From Pseudopyrenochaeta lycopersici (Eukaryota > Ascomycota > Dothideomycetes > Pleosporales > Pseudopyrenochaetaceae), in the NCBI GenBank assembly GCA_003313425.1, contig NHZP01000014.1, forward strand, positions 1,269,138-1,333,137: a stretch of 64,000 nucleotides of DNA, read 5' to 3'. The notes under the pieces are model-generated. The model was not told where the DNA came from. It did no database searches and worked only from the letters and a program-made list of their open reading frames with translations. The position numbers and the translations under genes were made by a program. Shown here in pieces: positions 10,172 to 22,651 of this stretch; position 1 is the first letter of the stretch; every line of letters starts with the position of its first letter.

Positions 10172-10666
10172 ATGTCGTCTAAGTCCTAGATTCGTAATCT
10201 ACGTCTTTATAATAAAATCCTCCGTGCTAAAACTATTACTAAATTCGCTTACGATAAGTGTTTTAGAGACAACATTATTTATTATATTATGCTAAATTCA
10301 AACTTAAAATGTGCTAAATGCACTTGTTTAGGGAAACCGTGTGTGAACATGTCCTAGGCTTCTCTAGATAAAACTCGTAACGAGTACTAGAAGAAGGTAG
10401 ATAATAACGAGAAGTTACTAGCAACTGTAATCGCGCAGTTACTTTAGAATAAGGCGATTTTAAAGCAGGCAGAAGAAAGGGCGCAGAAGAAGGCTTTGTG
10501 TCTTACGTTAGAGATGTATGACGACGGAGAGTTAGAGTTTGCTGAGGAAGCTCCTTATCCGGCCGTTGATACCTTAGTTAGTTTTTCTCTGATAGTATAG
10601 TCTACTATAGGCGCCTTAGATCAACTAGTAACCCCAGCGGAGCCTAGGCAGGCTTCTACCTTCTAG
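10172..10666 (+). pseudogene. Antisense ORF of gypsy A: Cys-rich protein, RIP-degraded
   Basis: A frame opposite to pol, between the chromodomain and the 3' LTR. From ATG (10172) it runs 165 codons, with internal stops that are all TAG and no TGA, as expected if CAG or TGG codons were hit by RIP. The product starts MSSKS, has a basic N-terminus, then CFRDN...KCAKCTCLGKPCV, a Cys cluster of CxxC-x6-C type, then a charged helical stretch (KQAEERAQKKALCLTLEM), then acidic residues. Nearby Tyr residues (for example in FAYDKC) stand where Cys may once have been. The pattern is one I recall from multicopy hypothetical proteins of filamentous fungi; no function is assigned. Opposite orientation would need its own promoter, perhaps in the 3' LTR. 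Confidence 0.6.
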
Positions 10667-10699
10667 GTTTATTTCTTCTTTTTCCTTTCCTCCCTCTCC

Positions 10700-13600
10700 T
10701 AATATTCTCTAATTTTTTCTCAGCAGTTTCTTAGATTTTCTAGTGGTTCCTACGTACTTTCTACGCTTAGGTACCCTTTCTATTTAACTAGGTAACTGAA
10801 GCTTAGTTCCAGGTCGTTAACTCTTCTATTCTGTTAGTACCCCTAGATTTTCTTAACTTTAAACTCGTTTTCTTCTTTAGGTTCGTACTAGAATATTTTC
10901 TGTAATAGTATAGTAAGGTTAGCTGGTTCTAACTTAGAGATATAAAAGCATAAGTAGATTTTTGCATCTAGTAGTAGCTTAAGTGTATAATTTACGGGTC
11001 TGTTTCGTTCTTTAACTAAAAATGGTCTGACCTTAATATGATTAAGTCCCTTGCTTAGTCGCTTGTTGCGTAGATTCTTCGTAAGTAAGTATGCTTTATC
11101 CCCCTTCTTTAGCTAAGGTGCCATTTTTCTTTTCTTATTCTGGTAGGAAATACTGTTGCGTTGTACTTTCTTAAGGTTCTCTTAGAGTTATTCGTGTATT
11201 TTCTTTATTTCTTTAGCTGTTTTTATAGCTGCTTTAGCTTTTCTACTAGGATATAACTTTATAAAGAGATTAGGGTGTCTCCCGTAGTTAGCAAAGAACA
11301 GTGTCTTTCTAGTTAATTCTGACAATTTATTATTATAGGCTAATTGTGCTATTAGTAACAGTGAAACCTAATTATTTTGTTGTTAATTACTGTAAATCCT
11401 TAGGTAGGTTTTTATTATTCTGTTTGTTCTTTCTATCTATCTGTCCGTTTGTAGGTGATAGGCTGTTAATAATTTTCTTTTTGTCCCTATCGCGGCTATT
11501 AATGTGGACCAGAAGTTAGATGTGAAGAGCTTATCTCTATTACTAATAATAGACTTAGGTATACTGTAATATTATATCAGTCTGTCTAAGACAATAAACG
11601 CTAGTTATTCTGTATTATAGTCGTTCCTAAACAGTATTATTTCTGCTGCTTTTGTAAATCTGCAGACTATGTTAAAGATAGCGTTATACTTAATTCCTGT
11701 CGCGGGATCTTTAGATAGTAGTAACCCTATTACAAAGTCTATAGAAATGTCTGCCTAAGGTTTATTAGGTAGCTCTATAGCTTGCATTTCTCTATAAGGT
11801 ACGTAGGTGCTGTATTTATTCTTATAATAGTCCGCGCATTTCTTAATAAACTGTTTAATCTTAGCCTTTATATTCTTGAAGCTGTAGTGTCGTTATATTA
11901 GTTCTATTATTCTCTTAATTTTTGGGTGACTGTGTACTAGGTTATTATAGTGTTGTCTAATAATTGCCTCTTGTAATTCTTTAGGTACTTCAGACGTAAT
12001 TATTATAGTGTTATTTAATAACTTATTAGGTCCTAAGCTTCCACCCTAGTTTACTTGAAGGATAGCATCGTTAACTATTGCTTTTATTCCTGTAATATCT
12101 AATCTTCGGCTAAGAGCATCAGCTCTGCTGTTATCCTTTCCTAGCGTGTATACGATCTTAAACTTATATTATCCTAGCATTTCCGCCTATCTAACCTATC
12201 TATAATTTAAAGTTTTAGTAGTAGTAAAGTTAACTAAGTTCTTATAATCTATAAATATTATAAGATCTAAGCAGCTCTCTGCGTAGATCTGCTAGTAGTT
12301 AAGAGCGTTAATAACTGCTATAAGTTCTTTATTATGCACGTCGTAACGTTCCTTAGGGTCTGTGAATTTCCTAGAGTAGTAGGTAATTAGGTACTATTTC
12401 CTATTGTGTTCTTATTTCGCTATTACACCTAGTGCAAGGTTTAAGGCATCTGTTTTAAACTGTAAGGGTTCTCCCGTTTAGAATGCGATTAACACTAGTA
12501 GTATAATATAGGCTTCCTTAAGCATCTAGAATGCTTTTCTTTATTTATTTCCCTATTCCTATTTTATCTGTTTTCTTATAAGTTTAGTAAGTAGGATAGA
12601 TTTCTTAGAGAAGTCTTTAATAAACTGTTAGTTAAAGTTAATAAATCCTATAAATAACTGTATATCTTTAACTATTTTAAGTTTAGGCTATTCTTTTACT
12701 ACTCTTATTTTTTCTTTGCTTATCTTTACTCTGTGTGCACCTACTATATATCCTAGGAACTTAACTTCTTCTTTATAGAATTCGCATTTCTTAGGTTTAC
12801 GTAGCAACCTAAATCTTCCTAAGCAGGCAAGAACTATTTTAACGTGCTTAATATGTTCCTGTAGATTATTAGAGTACATAAGGATATTATTAAGGTATGC
12901 GATAACGAATACATCTAGGTGTTCTCTTAACACATTGTTGATGAGTGCCTAGCATGTAGCTAGTGCGTTAGTAAGACTAAAAGGCATTACTGTATACTCG
13001 TAGTAGCTGTAGCGTGTTCTGAACGCAGTCTTCTATTCTTCGCCTTTCTTTATGCGAATAAGGTTGTACGCTTCTTTTAAGTCTAATACTGTAAAGACTT
13101 TTATAAAGGCTAGTTAATCCTGTAGTTCTGCTATATTTAGTAGAGGGTATTAATTCTTTATTATAATATTATTAAGTTTCTAGTAGTTAACATATAATCT
13201 TAACTTCCTATTTTTCTTTAGTATAAATAGTATAGGGTATCCTGCTAGTAATTATAATTCTCTAATAAATCTTTTCTTTAAGTTTGTCTTAATGTATTCG
13301 CGCAGGGTCTTAAGTTCTTTTTCTAATAAACCGTAAATTAGGCTGAAAGTTAGTTGCTTTCCTTCCTATAGGATTATCTTGTGATTCTAGGGTTAATATT
13401 TAGGTAATGCTTTTATAGTTATCTCTTTTTAAAAGAGTAGCTTATATTCTTTATACTTGTTAGGGATTACTAGAGTTACGCTTTACTCCTTAACTCTGGC
13501 TTATTAGTCTAAGGGCCTCTTATTAGTACCTGCTGAGTTAGACCCTCGTGTCTTAAGGTTGTCCTTATTTAAAGTGAGGATTCTAATCGTTATCTTCTTA

Positions 13601-16241
13601 TCTACCTGGGCACCCGGCCGCGGCGTAGGCTTACTTATAGTTGCGTCTGTTCTACAGCATTTAAATAAGAACTTTTTCTTTTTCTAATCTGTCTAGACTA
13701 TGTTCTCTTAACTATAGGAGTCCTAGTATTACGTCGTGTTATAATAGTCTAAAGACGTCTAGGTTAATTGTTTCCCTATAGTTCTAGATAATAAGTTGCA
13801 CGCTCTATACTTTATGTGTGATTACGGACTCTGATAGTATTAGTTGTCTATCGGCTACTGTTAATGGATATAGTACTAATTTTAACGATAGGACAAGGCT
13901 AGCTTGTTCTATCGCTCGCGCAGAAATATAGCTCTGTTATGCTCTAGAATCTACTAGTGCCTTTATCTAGCTTCTGTTAAGTCTAATATTTAGCTTAAGG
14001 AGTCCTTATGCGCCTGTTGCGCATAGAGTTCGCGATTCTTACCTATTAGTGGGCGCGACTCTAAAAAAGGCTCCTCCTGATACCTGTTTAGTGTCTTAAT
14101 ATCTTTATACTTAAGGTAGTTAGAGTTAAGGTACGTTTGCTATTACTGCTAATTACACTCTCTGTTAAAGACTAGCTGCATCGCCATAGTAGCCGCAGGG
14201 TCGTCATTTCCTAGGAAGTAGAGGACAGTCCTCTTATCCTATAGGTGGTTGTCGCATTTAACTTTAGGATAATTATACTATTAGTATTTACATTAGTAAA
14301 ACGAGTAAGGGAAGTATCCCTGTTCTGTTTTACTTAAATAGTAGATCGCGCATAGGTCTGTGGTACAAAAAGACTAGTGGACGACACCGTGTCGCTTATT
14401 ACGTGGATCTATCAAGTAGTCTAGTACTAGTTTCTGTAGTCCTTTACGCATAGTATGTAGGGTTTAAGCCGCTTCTGCGCGCTTATAGTAGCTTCTAGCT
14501 TCTTCTTCTATAAGCAGCTAGTTAGGGTTAATATTCTCTTTATCGTCCTCCTAATGTATTTGTTATTTAAGCTAGGTATAAATGTCTTATTTCTTACTGT
14601 CTGTAAGCACGATCTCGCTATAGGAATTAACTCAAAGGTACCCTTGCCGTACTAGGTCCTAAGTGCTAGGTACGTAGAAGGCGTCTTCCTGTGTTAGTAG
14701 TGGCATTATTTAGCGTTGTAGTGTATATTTAGGGGTCTTAACTACTAGGGGTTCTAGTGCCTATGTTTGTCTAGCTCGTCGAAGTTTCTGTAGTGCGTCC
14801 CTAACGCTCGCGGGTTGCTATGCTTCCTTAGCTTTCTCCGCCTATTCTTATGTTGCCTTCGTGTAATATTTAGGGTAACGATAGTGTTCCCGCAACATAT
14901 CTTGCATTACTTGTTCAGCTAAGATAATTATACTTATTCCTTATTTTATAGCTGCTTCCTATTCTTCTAGAGTTAGCGCGTTAATGTATTATGCTTCGTA
15001 TATATATTGCGCGTGTAGTTAGCAGTTTAGTTCTATAATATCTTTTTCTGCTTCTATAAGCGTTAATAGCCTTAGGGTTCCTAGTTAATGTTAATTCTAG
15101 AAGTTTTCCCTTTTTTAATCCTTAGTTAAAAGTACTATAGTATTATTAAGGTCTTCTTTAGTATCTTCGTAGACTAGGGATAGGGAGTCGCTGCTTTCTT
15201 CCTCGTCCTTACTATACTAGGTTCCTAGAATCCCTTCCTTAGTAGGTTCTAGGAGAGGTAGCTATAACAACTCTGTGTTTTAAGCCTCTTCCTCTTATGT
15301 TGCGATAACTTCCTATATCTTGTCGTTATTGTTTTCTTCTTTTATAACTATTATATTAATCTAGGGGGTTACTTTGTTTTTCTTTCTGCAGTCTTTAGCT
15401 ATATAGCCTTTCTTGTTATAGTTAAAACAGGTAATTTCTTTCTTCTTCCCGCCCTTATCCGATTTTTCCTTGTTAAGGTTATCTAAATATATTACCTCAG
15501 ATCTCTTAGACGTATAGTGTCCTGGAACCCCTCGTGGTTAATATTGGTAGCGTGGGCGACTGCTATTAGATTTGTTACGATAATTCTTTCGTAGTTTCTT
15601 ATCTTCCTTTGTTTATCTAGGTCGTCGTCCTGCGAGTCGCACATAAAGCTTATAGAGCTCTACATCTAGTTGGATAGTTTCGTTGATTAGGTTGTCTAGT
15701 GTTGTAACTTTCATGCCCGTACGCATAAGCTTAGTCTAGACGTCTGCTTTTAGGCCTTGTTTATACATAGTTTTTAGGGTATCGTTATTCTAGCTGGTTT
15801 GTCTGGCGTAGCCTAGAAATTTATTGGTGTAGTTAGCTGCAGACTTAGTTTGTCGCATGCTCTAAATCTTGCGTTCTGTAATAGTTGCCACGTTTGGAAG
15901 TCCGAACGCTTAGCGCATGCATGCTTTGAATCTTTCTGTATTTTCAAATATAATAATTAGTTCTTGAGGCTTCTCTTTGTCGCTTATGTACTCGACTAGG
16001 TGGGGTTTCACCCATTTGGCAGCTTCGCCTCTCATGTAGCTTAACATAAGTACTGCTTAGTCGTCGTTGTCTATAGTAGTCGCATTAAACTTGAAGAAGA
16101 GGTTAAATTAGAGTAACTACTCTTTGAGCTTAAAGCGATCTCTATAGAAGAGGTCTGGTTTAGCGACAGCGTTGCCTAGCCTAGTAGCATAATGGTTTAT
16201 GTTATCTATCTCAGTGTCACTTATCTTAAGGGTGTTTAAAG
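10700..16241 (-). pseudogene. gypsy A gag-pol polyprotein, RIP-degraded
   Basis: Minus-strand translation through stops shows, from right to left: gag (about 16.2-15.5 kb); a nucleocapsid knuckle near 15390-15436 reading CFNYNKKGYIAKDC, where Cys2 and His have both become Tyr; a protease motif near 13.9-14.0 kb (ALVDSRA for ALVDSGA); reverse transcriptase about 13.4-12.7 kb with an 81-codon open piece (12688-12933) containing AYLNNILMYS, i.e. YLDD turned into YLNN; RNase H near 12.2-12.5 kb; integrase about 11.9-11.3 kb (SIDFVIGLLLSKDP); and a chromodomain near 10.74-10.90 kb (YLVK-stop-KGYLSVEST). Catalytic residues are lost and stops are frequent, so the polyprotein is dead. Confidence 0.88.
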
Positions 16242-16634
16242 TGTAAAGAATCTTAAAAGCTATTAGTGAGGATAACTAATAAGATTGCAAGGTTAGTTCT
16301 CTAGGATAGAGTAAGGGACTAGATAGAAGGGGGTTTAATACTAAGACAGTAAGAGGGTGCTTCTGTAAAGAGTATTAAGGGTTAAGAATAATTAGTATTA
16401 CTATTACTATACTGTAGAGTATAATATTAAGTTAAACACAATAAGCTATAAGGGTTCATTGTAGTAATCTATATACATAACGCGCTCGTCGCGCTCGCTG
16501 CGAGCGCTGCGAGCGCTCGTCCTTGGCAGAGCGAGCGGTCACGTGACGCGTGACAGAGTGGAACACTGGCGCTTCCTGACTGGCTGTCAGTACCTGAGGC
16601 TCTCCCTCCCTGTCCAGGATTCCAGATCCTAACA
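16242..16634 (-). repeat. 5' LTR of gypsy A
   Basis: Begins TGTAAAGAATC, ends CCTAACA, followed by the ATATA duplication. It keeps more G than the left LTR (GACTGGCTG against GACTAGCTG), so it is slightly less mutated. Confidence 0.93.
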
Positions 16635-17540
16635 ATATATTCTAATTATACGTCCTTAACGTGTTCTATACGCGTTATTATTATATATTATAAGCGCTCT
16701 GTATTTATACTCTTACCTCTAGTAAAGTTAAAGTAATTAAAACTTTTATTTTTTAGTAATAAAGTAAAAATTTAGTTTATAATAGTAGAGTTTTCTAGTA
16801 TTATTATAATATTATACTACTCTTTTACCCTATTATAATAATACTATTAAATTATAAATATAATATATATAACTTACTTAATACTATAGTCTATTACCTA
16901 AATCTAAAGTATGTTAAGAAGTTATACTTTTATAGCACTAAGCTCTTTATATAAGCTATAGCTAATAAGCGTATAGACTAAGATATAGTAACTAAGACTT
17001 ACCTTCGCTACGCGTAAAGTATTACTAATTAAAAGAAAAACTATAATAACTCTAAATATAAGCGCTATAACTATTATATTATAAGTAACTATAGCGCTTA
17101 TACTCTTATAAGTTTTTGATCAATAGCTTACTTTAGGCGTATTATTATTATTAATAAATATAGGTCTCTTATAAGCTTAATACCTACTTGAACTACTTAT
17201 ATATTCTTTATAACTAATATAATATAGTAGTTACTACTACTACTACTCCTTAAACTAATACTATAGTTATTATAACTAGCGTTAAGCTTACGTACTACTA
17301 GGGCTAATTTAATCTAGAGCTTACTAGCTACTACTACTATACTGCCTATACTAGTATACTTATAAATATTATAACCTAAGTACTTACTACTTTACCTTAG
17401 TTTCTAAGGCTAATCTTAGTTAAACAGTATAAGATTATAGCTACTTTAGAGTAGCTTATAGCCTATATAGTTTATATAGTATACTAATACGTTACTTATA
17501 TTAGGAGTGTAAGCTAATATTTTTAAAGGGTGCTACCTTA
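16635..17540. other. AT-rich RIP-degraded DNA, no gene seen
   Basis: Continuation of the sequence into which gypsy A inserted. Short repeated TATA/ACTAC motifs, no frame longer than a few dozen codons, no recognisable protein motif. Probably decayed transposon. Confidence 0.6.
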
Positions 17541-17548
17541 AATAATAC

Positions 17549-17764
<216 letters not shown>

Positions 17765-17863
17765 TAAGAGTAGAGGTAGTAGAGGTAGAAGTTAAGATAA
17801 AGAGGAGAAGTTAAGAAGAAAAAGAAGAAGAGTAAAAGAATAAAGAAAGTAGAGGAGAGAATA

Positions 17864-18000
17864 ACGTGTTCCACCACCTGATGCACGTCCCAACCTGATG
17901 CACGCGCAACACCATGCAACCAACAAAATAATTGAAGCTGTACAGCCACTAACAATAGCTGTTATTTCGAGATTTTTTAGAGTCACAATCTAACAACTAT
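17864..18000 (+). repeat. Possible single end of a TA-flanked DNA transposon
   Basis: After a TA dinucleotide the sequence reads ACGTGTTCCACCACCTGATG, with the box CCTGATGCACG repeated after 11 bp. Its first 14 bases match the consensus of the inverted repeat of the 238-bp MITE at 35313. No opposite end was found in the window, so this is at most a remnant. Confidence 0.3.
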
Positions 18001-18238
18001 ATAAAAGATTTACGCAGTCTTATATTACGTAATATGTTATTGTAGCGGTCGAATAGGTCGCCCAGAGCAAGAGCTTACATAAGCAGCTGCGTCAACCTTA
18101 GCAGGATCTTTATTAACTATAATAGCCTCTAAAGCTTTAATAAGCTTAAAGCTTTATCTCTTACCTAATTTAGATAATTTAAGGTCGCTATTAAGCTATT
18201 TTTAAAGCTTATAAGCAACCTTTTACTCCTCGTAATAG

Positions 18239-18384
18239 TGTGAAGGTCTTAAATGCTATTAGTGAGGATAACAAATAAGACTGCAAGGTTAGTTCTCCAG
18301 GATAGAGTAAGGGACTATATAGAAAGGGGGTTTAATACTAAGATAGTAAGAAGGCGCTTCTGTAAAGAGTACTAAGGGTTAAGA
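18239..18384 (-). repeat. Truncated gypsy A LTR fragment
   Basis: Starts TGTGAAGGTCTT and follows the first ~146 bp of the family A LTR, then joins abruptly to the reverse transcriptase of a family B element at 18385. The orientation is that of the gypsy A LTRs as written. Confidence 0.85.
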
Positions 18385-20589
18385 GGAGCATATAACTTTA
18401 TTAGAATAAAGGAAGGAGAGGAATAGAAAACTACTTTTAAGATATAATATAGACACTATAAATATATAGTAATACTATTTAGCCTAATAAATATACTAGT
18501 AATATATTAAGACCTAATAAATAACGTCTTCGTAGAATATCTTAATATATATACTATAGCCTACCTAGATAATATTTTAGTTTACTTAAGAAATATAGAT
18601 AAATATTAAGACTATATTAAGGAATAATAATAAGCTTTTAAAATACTAAAAGAAGTATATATAGCTAAACTAGTACTTATATTATTTACTAGTAGAGAAC
18701 TATTAAGGATTAAAATAGATGTATTAGACCTTATAATTAGAGCAGTAGTCTTATAAAAAAAAGATAGGAAATAGTACTCTATAGTGTATTACTCATGAAA
18801 GTTCTTATAAGTAGAAGAATAATACAATATCTATAATAAAGAACTTATAGCTATTATTAATATACTATAATATTAGAGAGTATATATAGAAAGTTACTTA
18901 GAACTTACTATTTATATAGACTACTAAAACCTAATATACTTTATAATAATAAAATAACTTAATTATAGATAAGTAAGATAGTTAGAACTCTTAAGATAAT
19001 ATAAGTTTTAGATTATATACATACTAAGAAAAGAAAATAGAAGAGCAGACGCACTAAGTAGAAGATATAATATAGTAGGAAAAAAGACTAAAGTTTATAT
19101 AGTAATCTTAAGAATAAATAAGGATAGAACCTTAGAACCTTTATAAGAATACTACGCAATCTTAAAGATATAAGTAGAAGTCCTTAAAAACTTATATAAA
19201 ACTATTATATAGTAATATTATAATAACTTAATATATAGACACCTAGAAATTATAAAAACTATAAAACTTATCTAATAGAACTACTATATTACGAACTTAA
19301 GATAGAAAGTAGAAGCGCATATTAAGAGATATGTACCCTACTAACAGAATAAATATACTATATACGCACTTTATAGTAAGTTATAGGTAATTAAGATACC
19401 TATAAAGCTATAAGCAGATATAGTAATAGACTTTATTATAGACTTACTTAAGTCTATAAGATAAAGTAACTAGATATAAGTATAACGCAATATATAACGT
19501 AGTATGCAGATATATTAAATACGCAGAGTTTATACTATTTAGAAAGAACTTTACAGTACTATAACTTATAGAAGTAATAAAAGACTAAGTATTCTAACAC
19601 TATAGTATACTAAAAACTATTATAAGTAATAGAGATAAACTATTTATATCTAATTGTTAGTTAACATTTATAGCTAAGATAGGCACTTAAAGGAAACTAT
19701 CTACAGCGTACTATAATAAATAATAAAATAACTAAGTATTACTATTACTAATTCATAAATTATATTTAATAATAGTAAATCTAAAGTAATAGGTAAAATA
19801 CTATTTTACGCCTATTATAGGAAACACCTAAACTTATTTAAAAGAAACTTTCTAAGTATTAAAGTAGAAGCTATAGTTAAGATAGTAGAAGAACTATAAG
19901 AAATATTAAAATAACTATAAGAAAGAACTTAAGAAAAAATAAAGATGATAAATTTTATATATTAATAAGAAAAGAAAAACAGCGCCTTAGCTAAAAAAGA
20001 GAGATAAAGTATATTTACTTATAAAAAACCTCTATATATAATAACTTAATAAAGGATTAGACTATATTAAAGTCAGACTATTTTTAGTTAAATAATATAA
20101 TACACTAGTTACGTTTATATTAAAACTACCTAAAGATATAAAGATCTACCTAAGGTTCTACGTTAAGCTACTAGAACTTATATACCTAGTAACGCTACTA
20201 TAGAAAACTTTTAGGTATAAGACTAAAAAGAAATAAAGTATAAAGTTAAGAAAATCCTTAATATATAATACTCTAAGATTATAAAGGATAAGTATAGAGA
20301 AACTAAGTATCTAATTAAATAGAAAGAGTACCTTAACTCTAAGAATACTTAGGAACTAGAATTAAACTTAGGAAACTATAAAGAATAAATTAGTAAATAT
20401 AACTATAATAAAGAATAGGAAGACCTTAGATACTAGAACTATAACTAACCTAGTCTAATAACGTAATTCTTAAAGAAAGAGAATTACCTTTAAGCTAAGA
20501 TAGAGTAAAAATACTCTAGTCTAAGGTAGAGGTACTAGGTATTAGCCCTTACTTAATATTAACCTTATAATAAATATCCTTAATTACCT

Positions 20590-21013
20590 CTAACGCTTTA
20601 ATCTCTTCTATAATATAATTAAAATTATCTACTTATTATTACTTATAATACTATAATAACTTTTACTATTTATAAAGTTAATTCTTTTTTACGTAAGTAG
20701 TAAGAAGGGTATTTAGTACCTTCTCTTCTATATTATTAGCTTTAGCTTCCTTCGCGTCTAACTAAGCTAATTCTTTATTTAGATAAGAAAAGTTTAGAAC
20801 TAGTATATCTACTAGCTTATATAATAATACCTTATTATAATAATAGTTCCTATACTTCTCTTTTAATAATAATATCTTACACTCTAACTTTTTCTTTAAG
20901 TAATATTTATAGGAAACTATAGTAACTTAACTAATAGCGTTTATATAGTCTCTAATAGAATAACATTAAGTAGTACTATAAGAAGCTATAAGTTAGTTAT
21001 AAAAGTATAAGAA
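20590..21013 (-). pseudogene. Antisense ORF of gypsy B copy 1, RIP-degraded
   Basis: The reverse complement aligns with the antisense frame of gypsy B copy 2 (37.7-38.6 kb): the same order of a Cys/Lys-rich start, a block with LNFSYLDKELA in copy 2, then the segment running into ATTAAAGCGTTAGAGGTAA. It is more decayed than in copy 2 and has more stops. Limits are approximate. Confidence 0.55.
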
Positions 21014-21263
21014 TGTTATGGGCGAAGAGGCCTAACTAACGAGTGTGCATTTGTCCTATACTACAGAAGGAGAAAGATAGAGAAGAGGTTACAGGTATCC
21101 TTAGAGGATATATATATATGTTCGTACGAGTGAAGAGGAACGTGCTCCTCTAGCTGCTAACTTATACGAGCTGATAAGAAAAGGGGGCAGAGGAGATTAA
21201 GGAGTTCTTTCCCCGTGCGATAGTAGCGAAGCCTCTCCTGCTTAAAGGGCGCAGCCCATTACA
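21014..21263 (-). repeat. Solo LTR of gypsy family D with 5-bp duplication AAGAA
   Basis: 250 bp, TGTTATGGGCG...GCAGCCCATTACA, flanked by AAGAA on both sides (21009-21013, 21264-21268). It is the reverse complement of the LTR at 47809-48056. It sits inside gypsy B copy 1, so it arrived later and then lost its body by LTR-LTR recombination. It keeps more GC than its host, suggesting less RIP. Confidence 0.93.
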
Positions 21264-21285
21264 AAGAACTAGAGAGAGAAGATAT

Positions 21286-21685
21286 TATTATAAATAGAAG
21301 TAGGAAGAGCAGTAGTTATAAGGATATAGGAAGAGGCATAGATAACTAATAAAGAGGCTAAGCCTCTAAACTAACTAATAACGCTAGAGTTATATAATCC
21401 TAGAAAACCTACGCTAAGGCGGACTATGTCTTACAAGATAGAGATAAACTTAGAAAACCTAGAGGGGGCCTTATAAGAATCCTATAAGATAATTATATAT
21501 ATAGACTATATAATATAGCTCTTAGAGCATATTATAATTAACTTTAGATAATCTATAACTATACTACTATCTAATACTTCTATATTTAACTAACCTAATA
21601 CTGCACATCTATAGAATACTCTAAAGAGCCTAACTAGTTAATACTAGTTACTTTATATTATAACTACTTGATTAGATCTTTAACA
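21286..21685 (+). repeat. 3' LTR of gypsy B copy 1
   Basis: 400 bp, starts TATTATAAATAGAAG (TGTTACGAACAGAAG in less mutated copies) and ends GATCTTTAACA. The same LTR occurs at 25093, 37254, 44241 and 47025. Confidence 0.92.
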
Positions 21686-22412
21686 CTACCCCTAGGGGCA
21701 ACCTAACCCTACCTTAGTAGTACGGTTTAGTGATATAGTATAGAATTAATTCTGGTGGCCATGATCTTGAGACCAAAGGGTACGGGAGATACACGCATGC
21801 AATATACCTTGTATATATTCATTACTTGGTTCAACCACCTCATCTTCCAAATTCTGGTCTTGCACTGCTTGTCCTATCCTATGTTTGCGGACAATGTGAA
21901 CCAAGGTTATAGTCACTCGAGTGGCTTCAGTGCAGTAGAGAGGCGTAACGGCCTTCAGCTTTGACAATTACTGCACTTTGCCCTAGTTACATCCGTTCTT
22001 GCAGTCAGGGCATACATCTGGTCGGGAAGAGTGACCGAAACCTTAGAGCGTAGAACAAGCCGCAAACGTTGACCGGCGAGTCAGAGCAAAAACGCCCATG
22101 TTTGTGTTTCCGAGACATGTCGTTTAGTACACCTACCACGCGGCAGAAACCGAGAATACGAAGGACAGGTATTGGTTGCTCGGCAGTATTCTGTTTCAAC
22201 TTCTGTCCGGCAAAAAGCTCTTACATAAAGACCTGCTAACCAAATGCCTCATGTCAGCCTTTCAGGATGCCTTCTCGTTGCCGGCGGTGCAAAGTCGTCT
22301 TCTCCACGATAACCCACAGTTCAGTGCCGTCTCTCCATACCATAAATGGAAGGAGGCGTTCGTGCCAAGGCCTCCGCTCTTGGCGAACTCATCCTACCAG
22401 GGAACATGTGGT
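21686..22412. other. Intergenic region, left edge of gene island
   Basis: Begins with TACCCCTAGGGGCA followed by ACCTAACCCTACC; this palindrome plus TTAGGGT-like tail recurs at 60.44-60.54 kb. The rest has normal GC. Several short frames occur but none has recognisable domains, so I call no gene. Confidence 0.5.
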
Positions 22413-22610
22413 GTTGATTTACGTATCCTTATCGGAGATTTCTAGTCCAGCAGGGGATAAGGCGGGGAGAGGAGGGCGTTCAAAGGTTACTGCGCCCTCA
22501 TGTGGTCTTGGTTGACGCATCTCTATCGGAGATTTATAGTCCAACATGGGGTAAGGCGGGTGAATAGAGGGTGTATAAATGTAAAAGGTGCTGGGCCCTC
22601 ATGTCGAGGG
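22413..22610 (+). promoter_or_regulatory. Imperfect tandem duplication in the carboxypeptidase promoter
   Basis: A unit of about 94-100 bp is present twice: ATCGGAGATTTCTAGTCCAG at 22431 and ATCGGAGATTTATAGTCCAA at 22525. Each is followed by a GGxAAGGCGGG box and then by GCCCTCATGT. A TATA-like GTGTATAAATG follows at 22571, about 80 bp before the start codon of the M14 gene. Confidence 0.7.
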
Positions 22611-22651
22611 CTTCACTCCTTGCTCTACAATTCAATTGTGTTCCGGCTAGA

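Larger units (their letters stand above)
9679..16634 (-). mobile_element. Ty3/gypsy chromovirus, family A, full length, RIP-inactivated
   Basis: 393-bp LTRs at both ends and a 5-bp duplication ATATA (9674-9678, 16635-16639). The LTRs differ at ten positions, all transitions, as expected from RIP. Coding order on the minus strand (right to left): gag, zinc knuckle, protease, reverse transcriptase, RNase H, integrase, chromodomain. Reverse transcriptase before integrase marks Ty3/gypsy. An additional frame of opposite orientation lies between the chromodomain and the left (3') LTR. Confidence 0.93.
18385..21685 (+). mobile_element. Ty3/gypsy chromovirus, family B copy 1, 5'-truncated, RIP-inactivated
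   Basis: Starts inside reverse transcriptase (GAYNFIRIKEGEE) and ends in a 400-bp 3' LTR. Plus-strand translation through stops gives the RT active site as AYLDNILVYL near 18560 (YLDD to YLDN), RNase H about 18.65-19.05 kb, integrase about 19.2-19.95 kb, and a chromodomain about 20.22-20.40 kb (YLIK-stop-KEYLNSKNT). The antisense frame typical of this family lies between about 20.6 kb and a solo LTR at 21014. The 5' half and 5' LTR are missing. Confidence 0.88.
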
